Below, piece by piece: positions 59,322-64,000 of a stretch of 64,000 bases of DNA (the stretch's first letter is position 1; the number at the start of each line of letters is the position of its first letter). The position numbers and the translations under genes were made by a program. Location: NCBI RefSeq assembly GCF_030264295.1, contig NZ_CP127173.1, positions 3,169,501 through 3,233,500 of the forward strand, read 5' to 3'. Source of the stretch: Amycolatopsis nalaikhensis. GTDB taxonomy: Bacteria > Actinomycetota > Actinomycetes > Mycobacteriales > Pseudonocardiaceae. The notes under the pieces were generated by a model that saw only the letters and a program-made list of their open reading frames with translations, had not been told where the DNA came from and did not search any database.

Positions 59322-59352
59322 CGAAACGCCGGGCGGTGGGCCCGGCGTTTCG
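59322..59352 (-). terminator. tRNA-Ser terminator
   Basis: A perfect 13-bp stem, CGAAACGCCGGGC and GCCCGGCGTTTCG, with a 5-nt loop. Reading leftwards it begins 13 nt after the 3' end of the tRNA-Ser fragment. It is the terminator expected behind the original, intact tRNA gene and marks the host side of the insertion. Confidence 0.8.
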
Positions 59353-59365
59353 CCTGCTAGAAGCG

Positions 59366-59419
59366 CGGAGGATACAGGATTCGAACCTGCGAGGGCGTGA
59401 ACCCAACACGCTTTCCAAG
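59366..59419 (-). repeat. Attachment site: 3' fragment of tRNA-Ser (GGA)
   Basis: Read on the minus strand, the sequence starts CTTGGAAAGCGTG (anticodon loop with GGA and the 3' side of the anticodon stem). It runs through the long variable arm, the T-arm (GGTTCGAATCC) and the acceptor 3' strand ATCCTCC plus discriminator G. The 5' half of a tRNA is missing: bases before the anticodon loop do not pair with the stem. This is the classic short repeat left at one end of an element that integrates into a tRNA 3' end. The intact tRNA gene should lie beyond 64000. Confidence 0.8.
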
Positions 59420-59626
59420 TCTGCACACGGCCGTACGCGGGGGTCCGGGCAGTCGTAAGCCGCAGGTCAGAGCGTTGCGCGTCCTACGGCGTACACCGGC
59501 GGACCGGGGCGAATGAGACTAGAACTGAGACTAGGCCACAAGCCGTGAGCGGCCCTGAGAGCGCGCGGAGCGCTATGGCCGGTCAACCCCAGGCCACGTG
59601 GCAGCCGGGCCCGGCGAGCGGCCCCC
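59420..59626. other. Element end: direct repeats and possible integrase tail remnant
   Basis: 207 bp without a full gene. TGAGACTAG occurs twice (59514-59522, 59526-59534; period 12 bp), possible arm sites for an integrase. On the minus strand 59582-59484 an open frame includes GPLTACGLVSVLVSFAPVRR, like the extreme C-terminal tail of some tRNA-targeting integrases. It has no start and no catalytic residues. It may be a relic of an integrase once joined at this end. Confidence 0.4.
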
Positions 59627-60295
59627 TCAGCGCCAATGATCGGTCAGTGCTGCTCGGATGTCGCGCATGTCCTCAACGATCACCGTCGCCCCAGCAGCGG
59701 CGAACGCATCCACCTTCCCCGGCTTGTTCGCGTAGCCCACCACAGGTGCGCCGACAGTGTGCGCAACCTCGATGTCCGTCGTCGAGTCGCCGACGAAGAC
59801 GGTGCCGGAGGCATCCTCCCCTGCCGCATCCAAGGCCGCCCGGAAGGTGTGCGGGTTGGGCTTCATGAGGTCAGGCCGCCCGTAGACCCGGCCAATCAGC
59901 GGGGCGACCCTCGACAGGATTCCAACCTTTTCTAGGAACCGCGCCACGGCCACCGCTGAGTTATTGCTGAGGATGCCGACCGATTTTCCCCGGCTAATGG
60001 CGGCACTCATCGCCTCAATGCCTCCAGGGGTTGCCGTGGATAGGTCGACCGCTTTTACTTCGGCGGCGATTAACTCGTCTTCGACGACGTGCACGGTCTC
60101 GTCGCCGTACTTGACTGCCTCTTGAAGAATTCGAAGGGGATCGTCTGTCCCTACCTTGTCAGCCAAATTGCGCTCAAGGTGCCGGGCCACGCCTGCTGCG
60201 GGTAACCGGGCAAAGACGTCGCAAATAGGTCCGTCGAAGTCGAAGAGGATGAGTCTGGCGCTGTGCAGGATTTCCTGCAGTTTTCCTTCTGGCAC
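59627..60295 (-). CDS. HAD-superfamily hydrolase
   Basis: 222 aa. Motif I is LFDFDGPICDVF with a nucleophile Asp, motif II is in GILSNNSAVAV, motif III holds the Lys of LMKPNP, and motif IV is GTVFVGDSTTDIEVA. It is a phosphatase of the PGPase/beta-PGM type with a helical cap. GTG 60295 shares a base with the GntR stop (TAGTG), so it is coupled to the regulator. On mobile elements this pairing of HAD and GntR genes may process a signal or counteract a phosphate-bearing inhibitor (inference). Confidence 0.8.
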   Translation of the reverse strand: MPEGKLQEILHSARLILFDFDGPICDVFARLPAAGVARHLERNLADKVGTDDPLRILQEAVKYGDETVHVVEDELIAAEVKAVDLSTATPGGIEAMSAAISRGKSVGILSNNSAVAVARFLEKVGILSRVAPLIGRVYGRPDLMKPNPHTFRAALDAAGEDASGTVFVGDSTTDIEVAHTVGAPVVGYANKPGKVDAFAAAGATVIVEDMRDIRAALTDHWR

Positions 60296-61140
60296 TAGGA
60301 CTGCACATCCTTTGCCACCGAGTTCCATACGCTGTCGAACCAGCGCTGTGCTTGCTCCACGTACTGAGTGTCGACGGAGTCCGCGTCTTCCGATTTCGCG
60401 TAGTGGAAAAGAATGGCGTCTTTGCCCATCGGGTCGAAAATCTCGACGGGTTGACCGGCGATTGCGACTGAGTGTTGGAGAACCGGGTAGAACCCGAAAA
60501 AGGCCTCGGTTTGATTTAGAAGAAATAGCTTGAACAGGGGGGCAGAGTGGTAAGTCCGAACCTGCGCTGTCGCTGACTCGACCAGGCCCAGAGCGGCTAG
60601 TTCTTCAACGGTTTCCACGATGCCTTGCGTTGACCGCTGAACGATCCGCTCGGCACGCTTTCGCACGTCCGGAGAATCGACTCCCTCGGGCGCCAATGCC
60701 GGAAGGCCAACAGGCTTGGAGAGGTCGGGCAGCAAGATGCGGATCTGCAGGCTGTTCGCTTGAAGGCGGCCGGAGCGGACCTTGTCCAGCGGCTCGCTGA
60801 TCACGCCATGGAGCGTCTCCCCGGAGAACCCGGCGAAGTCGATGGCCACCGCCCCGCTGTCGAAGATGGCCTCGACGTGGGGCCGGAGTCCTACGGACCG
60901 CTCGGTGCGCTGTCGGACGAACGAGCCCTTCCCCTGGCGCGAGACCACCAGACCTTCATCGCGCAGAACGCCGACGGCCTTCTGTGCGGTCATGACGGCG
61001 ACGCCGTACTGCGACGCCAGCTCGGTGTACGAGGGCAGCCGGTCCCCCGGCTGGTACGCGCCAGTGAGGATTGCCGCCTTCAAGACGGCCGCGACCTGCT
61101 GAAACGGGGGGCGGGGGTCGTCCGGGTCGAGTTCATCCAT
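60295..61140 (-). CDS. GntR-family regulator of the integrative element
   Basis: 281 aa. It has an N-terminal winged helix (PGDRLPSYTELASQYGVAVM, about 30-70) and a C-terminal domain of about 190 residues that is not clearly UTRA or FCD. In AICEs and related plasmids GntR-type Kor/TraR repressors silence transfer and pra-like genes. This gene faces the small-gene operon across a control region with three matching operators, so it is very likely the element's master repressor. The start is ATG 61140; TACGCT lies 12 nt upstream. Confidence 0.85.
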   Translation of the reverse strand: MDELDPDDPRPPFQQVAAVLKAAILTGAYQPGDRLPSYTELASQYGVAVMTAQKAVGVLRDEGLVVSRQGKGSFVRQRTERSVGLRPHVEAIFDSGAVAIDFAGFSGETLHGVISEPLDKVRSGRLQANSLQIRILLPDLSKPVGLPALAPEGVDSPDVRKRAERIVQRSTQGIVETVEELAALGLVESATAQVRTYHSAPLFKLFLLNQTEAFFGFYPVLQHSVAIAGQPVEIFDPMGKDAILFHYAKSEDADSVDTQYVEQAQRWFDSVWNSVAKDVQS

Positions 61141-61163
61141 GCCGGAGAGCATAGCGTACTCAG

Positions 61164-61239
61164 CTAGCCCAACTAGGTGAATCATGATCTAAATCTAGGT
61201 CTGCTAGCAGAGTTGGGTTGACTCAACTAGTAGAGCTAT
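61164..61239. promoter_or_regulatory. Three CTAG-N5-CTA(G/T) operators in the divergent control region
   Basis: Sites begin at 61164 (CTAGCCCAACTAG), 61195 (CTAGGTCTGCTAG) and 61227 (CTAGTAGAGCTAT): spacing 31 and 32 bp, three helical turns. Sites 1 and 3 share the extended form ACTCA(G/A)CTAG-N5-CTA(G/T)GTGA, which is a near palindrome. They lie between the GntR gene and the operon starting at 61287 and fit cooperative binding of the GntR repressor controlling both. Confidence 0.65.
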
Positions 61240-61286
61240 GTGAGTCTCTGGTGGTCGCCAACGACAGACCACCAGAAGGGCTTTCA

Positions 61287-61577
61287 ATGAACTCCGCACG
61301 AATCACCAACCGTGTCGTCCGAGCGGCCGTTGACGGCGTTCCCGCTGGTCAGGGCTACAGCCCGGACGGCCTCGACGAGTTGGCCATTGACGCGCTGCTC
61401 GCCGAGGTCGAGCAGGAGCTGACCGGCGCGATGACCGTGGCCGAGGTCCGTACCCGCCACGCGTTCACCGACACGCAGCACGCCCACCGCACCCGCCGAC
61501 GCGCCGACCGCGCGGCGCTGCGGGTGCTGCCGGTTCGGCTGGACATCGCTGCCGTGACCCGAGGGGAGGCGGCGTGA
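61287..61577 (+). CDS. Unrecognised 96-aa protein, first gene of the element operon
   Basis: ATG 61287 with AAGGG 6 nt upstream. Helical and charged, with SPDGLDELAIDALLAEVEQELTG and a basic segment AHRTRRRADRAALR. The family was not recognised. It is the first gene under the three-site control region, coupled by GTGA to the next ORF. A regulatory role is possible. Confidence 0.5.
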   Translation: MNSARITNRVVRAAVDGVPAGQGYSPDGLDELAIDALLAEVEQELTGAMTVAEVRTRHAFTDTQHAHRTRRRADRAALRVLPVRLDIAAVTRGEAA

Positions 61578-61675
61578 GCGGGCAGAACGACTCCGGCGCG
61601 TGGCACAGCGAGCTACAGCGTCAGCAGGAAGAGATCCAGCACAAGCAGCGCGAAGACCAGGGAGGCAACCGATGA
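61574..61675 (+). CDS. 33-aa hydrophilic peptide gene
   Basis: GTG 61574 overlaps the preceding stop and its TGA overlaps the next ATG. It is Gln/Glu-rich and probably helical (SELQRQQEEIQHKQREDQGG). Too short for most callers, but the double 4-bp overlap in a chain of such overlaps supports it. The function is unknown. Confidence 0.45.
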   Translation: MSGQNDSGAWHSELQRQQEEIQHKQREDQGGNR

Positions 61676-61827
61676 CCGTCCCCGCCGCGACCACCACGCC
61701 CGGCCCGTGCAGCAAGGGCAACCCGCCTTGCCCGGGTTGCGGGTGGCCGACCAATGCCAACGGCAATTGCTTCAACAACAACTGCTGGAACGCCAACAGC
61801 AAACGTCACGACGGCATCGGCCGATGA
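61672..61827 (+). CDS. 51-aa cysteine-rich, zinc-finger-like protein
   Basis: Five cysteines in 51 residues: C13, then CPGC with a following Gly (20-23), then C33 and C38 within NGNCFNNNCW. CxxCG and the late pair look like a small zinc ribbon. GGAGG lies 6 nt before ATG 61672. Coupled to its neighbours. The function is unknown. Confidence 0.5.
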   Translation: MTVPAATTTPGPCSKGNPPCPGCGWPTNANGNCFNNNCWNANSKRHDGIGR

Positions 61828-61958
61828 CCGCCGGGCACGGCCGCCGCGCCGTATCCGCTGCTTCTGACCCCAGCCTGGGCGGCTCGAACCGCCAAGAACG
61901 CTCCGACCAGGCCGGGACTCCCCACCACCACGCAGGTAGCTACTCGGAGAGGATTCCC

Positions 61959-62210
61959 ATGGTAGGCACCACCACCGCGCCCGGCGCGGGACAGTACAAG
62001 GACATCACCGACCTGATGGCCCAGCGGCCTACGTCGGTCAAGGACTTCCGCTCGGAGCGGGAGTACGTCGCCGTCCGGGTGACATGGCTGTTCGCCATGG
62101 CCGACGCTCTGGACGACGCCTGCCTCACGGACGACGCGCAGGACGTCCGCGAAGCCGCGCTCACGCTGGTCCGCGAGTCGGTCGAGCTGGTCTCCGGCGG
62201 TGCGGCATGA
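61959..62210 (+). CDS. Unrecognised 83-aa protein of the element
   Basis: ATG 61959 is chosen for the strong site GGAGAGGA 5 nt upstream. The same frame is open back to an ATGA-coupled ATG at 61824, which would add 45 poorly structured residues. Helical, acidic: DFRSEREYVAVRVTWLFAMADALDDACL. ATGA-coupled to the SsgA-like gene. Confidence 0.5.
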   Translation: MVGTTTAPGAGQYKDITDLMAQRPTSVKDFRSEREYVAVRVTWLFAMADALDDACLTDDAQDVREAALTLVRESVELVSGGAA

Positions 62211-62632
62211 CCGCCCGGGCCGTGCTCAAGCGCCCGATGGACATCCGGCTCACGCACTGTCCCGGCGGGGGCGGCCGCACGCAGGTGACGCTGGTCTACC
62301 GGGTGTCGGACCCGTACGCGGTGCAGCTGGACATCCCCGACCACGGCGTGGTCGTGTCCTGGCTGCTGAGCCGGGACCTGCTCGCCGATGGCCTGGACGG
62401 TGGGGCCGGACTCGGAGACGTGCGAGTCTCCCCGGTGCTGTTCGACGGCGCCGGGGTCCTGGTGGAGCTGGTCAACCCGGATGGCCCCGGGTCGGTGGTG
62501 CTGCGGTTCGCCCGCGCCGACCTCGAACGGTTCCTGGACGACACGGACGCGATGGTCCCGGTCGGAACCGAGGCATCCCGGATCGACTGGGAGCGGGAAC
62601 TTCGCGCTCTGGCCGGGGGTGAGGCGGCATGA
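62207..62632 (+). CDS. SsgA-like (SALP) protein encoded on the element
   Basis: 141 aa. The SsgA-like fold is recognisable from VYRVSDPYAVQLDIPDHG, VVSWLLSRDLLADGL, GLGDVRVSPVLFDG, and LRFARADLERFLDDTDAMVP. Chromosomal SALPs control septation and peptidoglycan processes in sporulating actinomycetes. A copy on a mobile element could adjust host division or wall state to help transfer (inference). ATGA-coupled on both sides. Confidence 0.75.
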   Translation: MTARAVLKRPMDIRLTHCPGGGGRTQVTLVYRVSDPYAVQLDIPDHGVVVSWLLSRDLLADGLDGGAGLGDVRVSPVLFDGAGVLVELVNPDGPGSVVLRFARADLERFLDDTDAMVPVGTEASRIDWERELRALAGGEAA

Positions 62633-62877
62633 GCGGCAAGACGCTGTCCCCGCGGGCGATTGAGCGGCTGGCGATGCGCCGGTTCACCGACCACACCGGA
62701 CGGACCTGGAGCAAGGCCACCGCCAAGCAGCGCCGCGACTGGCTGGCCGAGCAGGAACCGGTCATCCGCGCTGAGCACGGCATCGCCCTCGACGCGGTGT
62801 GGCACGGCGGGGACTGGCAGGCCCCGGGGCAAGTCGACCTGTTCCCCCTTCACGACGACGCTGCGGAGGTGGCGTGA
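62629..62877 (+). CDS. Unrecognised 82-aa basic protein
   Basis: ATG 62629, coupled by ATGA. It has a basic helical N-terminus (SPRAIERLAMRRFTDHTGRTW) and an acidic end. AEQEPVIRAEHGIALDAVW forms a second helix. The family was not recognised. The stop overlaps the next start. Confidence 0.5.
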   Translation: MSGKTLSPRAIERLAMRRFTDHTGRTWSKATAKQRRDWLAEQEPVIRAEHGIALDAVWHGGDWQAPGQVDLFPLHDDAAEVA

Positions 62878-63194
62878 TGAACACGCAGGTGGTGATGGTC
62901 CTCGGTGGCCTCGCGCTGGTCGGCGTGTTCGCCGTGTGGCGCTCTGGCCGCAAGTCCGCCGTGAAGGCCCAGAAGGGCGTACGCGAGATCACCCGGATGA
63001 CCGGCAACACGATTCGCCTGGTCATGGCTACCGCGATCATCACGTTCGTCCAGTGGCTGGTGATCGTGAAGATCCAGAACACCACCGCCACGTGGATCGC
63101 GCTGGTCGTCCCGGCGCTGCTGGCCGCCGCCACGATCGTGCGGCTGATGGCCATCACCGAGATCGTCCACACCACCCGGGGAGGCCGTCGATGA
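62877..63194 (+). CDS. Small membrane protein of the transfer/spread region
   Basis: 105 aa with three predicted helices: MVLGGLALVGVFAVWRS, LVMATAIITFVQWLVIVKI and TWIALVVPALLAAATIVRL. ATG 62877 has GGAGGT 6 nt upstream; GTG 62874 is also in frame. Position before the DUF2637-type gene fits Spd-type small membrane proteins of actinomycete plasmids and AICEs. ATGA-coupled downstream. Confidence 0.6.
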   Translation: MNTQVVMVLGGLALVGVFAVWRSGRKSAVKAQKGVREITRMTGNTIRLVMATAIITFVQWLVIVKIQNTTATWIALVVPALLAAATIVRLMAITEIVHTTRGGRR

Positions 63195-64000
63195 CCAGCA
63201 CCGACCTCGCGCCCGCCGACGCCCGGCACCAGCCGCTGACCGACGCGGACAAGCTCGCTCAGGAAGCCGCGACCGCCGCGCAAGTCCGGCGGCTGGCCAA
63301 CCACCCCGACGTGGTGGCGCTGCGGGTGGAGAAGGTCCGCACGCAGATCGACGCGGTGATCTGGCTCGGGATCTTCCTGGGCCTGGCGTTCACGATGGTC
63401 AACGTCCAGAGCTTCGCCGCCGCCGGGGCTGCTACCTGGTCGCTCGGGTGGCTGGCCGGGTGGCTGCTGGACCCGATGGTCTCGTTGGTCCTGGTCGCGG
63501 TGCTGCGGGCGGAACAGGTGACCGCCCGGTACCAGGTCGACACCGGCCGGTGGGCACACCGGACGAAGTGGTTCGCGTTCTTAGCCACCTACGTCATGAA
63601 CACCTGGAAGTCCTGGACGCACTTCGACGTGGCCGGGGTGGTGCTGCACTCGGTTCCGCCGGTGCTGGTGTTCCTCGCGGCGGAGACCGCGCCCGTGCTG
63701 CGGGACAAGCTCACCGAAGCCGTCATGGCCGCCGCCGGAACCGCGTTCACCGGGCAGGCGGACCCGGCCGGGAACCAGCCCGTCACCGCCGCCCCCGTTC
63801 CGACCGAGCCCGTCACGGGCGAGCCGCCGGCGACCTCGGACCCGACCCGGCCGCGCCGCCGCCCGGCCACCCGCAAGGCCGCCGCCAAGCCCGCCCGGAA
63901 GCTGCGCGCGGACTACCTCGCCGAAGCCCGAGCCGCGTGGGCTCCCGGAACCGAGATCACCCCGGCTTGGGTCCGGTCCGTCTGCCCGGAGATCTCGCGT
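63191..64000 (+). CDS. DUF2637/SpdB-type membrane protein (5' part)
   Basis: 270 codons from ATG 63191 to the right edge, without a stop. Four membrane helices at about 60-165 (IDAVIWLGIFLGLAFTMVNV; SLGWLAGWLLDPMVSLVLVAV; WFAFLATYVMNTW; VVLHSVPPVLVFLAA), then a Pro/Ala-rich basic linker, and the beginning of a further domain (ADYLAEARAAWAPGTEITPAWV). The layout fits the DUF2637 spread proteins (SpdB-like) that help plasmid transfer between mycelial compartments. The 3' part is outside the window. Confidence 0.75.
   Translation, partial: MTSTDLAPADARHQPLTDADKLAQEAATAAQVRRLANHPDVVALRVEKVRTQIDAVIWLGIFLGLAFTMVNVQSFAAAGAATWSLGWLAGWLLDPMVSLVLVAVLRAEQVTARYQVDTGRWAHRTKWFAFLATYVMNTWKSWTHFDVAGVVLHSVPPVLVFLAAETAPVLRDKLTEAVMAAAGTAFTGQADPAGNQPVTAAPVPTEPVTGEPPATSDPTRPRRRPATRKAAAKPARKLRADYLAEARAAWAPGTEITPAWVRSVCPEISR

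Larger units (their letters stand above)
59366..64000. mobile_element. AICE-type integrative element (left end, continues past window)
   Basis: The element begins at the tRNA-Ser fragment. Inside are a HAD/GntR pair, a divergent operator region, a chain of small overlapping genes, an SsgA-like gene and spread-type membrane genes: a typical layout for the control and transfer part of actinomycete integrative and conjugative elements. No integrase, excisionase, replication or TraB gene is within the window, so these are expected to the right. The element end is unknown. Confidence 0.7.

Noticed and set aside
59484..59582. Integrase gene at the left end of the element
   Set aside because: Only a C-terminal-like tail of about 32 codons is open, with no start and no catalytic residues; reported as a possible remnant only.

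Overview
The window is high-GC DNA from an actinomycete. Amycolatopsis or a close Pseudonocardiaceae relative is my best guess, from protein character and style; I ran no search. Supporting signs are GTG/TTG starts, long runs of genes joined by 4-bp ATGA/GTGA overlaps, ESX/type VII-like gene clusters without the full secretion core, a class of genes with a -10-like hexamer only 6-7 nt before the start codon (probable leaderless mRNAs), and an AICE-type integrative element in a serine tRNA gene.

Layout. 1-5.2 kb: the start of phoU with a PHO box, a large LCP-family cell-wall ligase with a disordered N-terminus, a GGDEF protein, isopentenyl-diphosphate isomerase and an epoxide-hydrolase-like enzyme. 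5.2-12.9 kb: a minus-strand operon of GntR regulator, ADP-ribosylglycohydrolase, PfkB kinase, NCS1 permease and isochorismatase-fold hydrolase, each pair joined by a 4-bp overlap, followed 10 nt later by a 1050-aa NACHT-LRR protein (bacterial NLR). 12.9-25.2 kb: mostly household genes (DusB, membrane proteins, Gfo/Idh oxidoreductase, DUF2339 protein, Rv3369-like enzyme, SodC, HelD, Lrp regulator, LysA). 25.4-32.4 kb: an ECF sigma factor with a SnoaL-like tail, a DHDPS-family aldolase divergent from a four-gene ABC importer operon, and a MerR regulator with a clear operator.

32.5-33.9 kb holds a short threonyl-tRNA synthetase without TGS and editing domains. It is preceded by a 15-codon leader peptide with three consecutive Thr codons and a perfect terminator hairpin, a textbook ribosome-mediated attenuator. 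34.0-36.5 kb is a first ESX-like cluster (two YbaB-like proteins, two WXG100/EspC-like proteins, a DUF3558 lipoprotein). 36.5-50.9 kb contains VOC and haem-domain proteins, a Tat-exported phospholipase C, an M20 amidohydrolase, TadA and its partner, tRNA-Ser(CGA), a pentapeptide-repeat membrane protein, an NmrA-like reductase, a second ESX-like pair, a TauD-like dioxygenase, an epoxide-hydrolase-like protein, a 33-aa membrane peptide, a CapA-like protein and a large secreted nuclease. 51.0-58.0 kb is a third ESX-like locus: plus-strand WXG-type substrates, two paralogous membrane proteins and a YbaB protein face a minus-strand FtsK/EccC-like ATPase with two small helical proteins.

From 59.366 kb to the right edge lies the left end of an integrative element. 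Its boundary is a 54-nt 3' fragment of tRNA-Ser(GGA). Inside are a HAD phosphatase and GntR regulator pair, a divergent control region with three CTAG-N5-CTA(G/T) operators spaced 31-32 bp, and an overlapping chain of small genes, including an SsgA-like protein, that runs into spread-type membrane genes. The integrase and replication genes are not in the window, so they should lie to the right if the element is complete.
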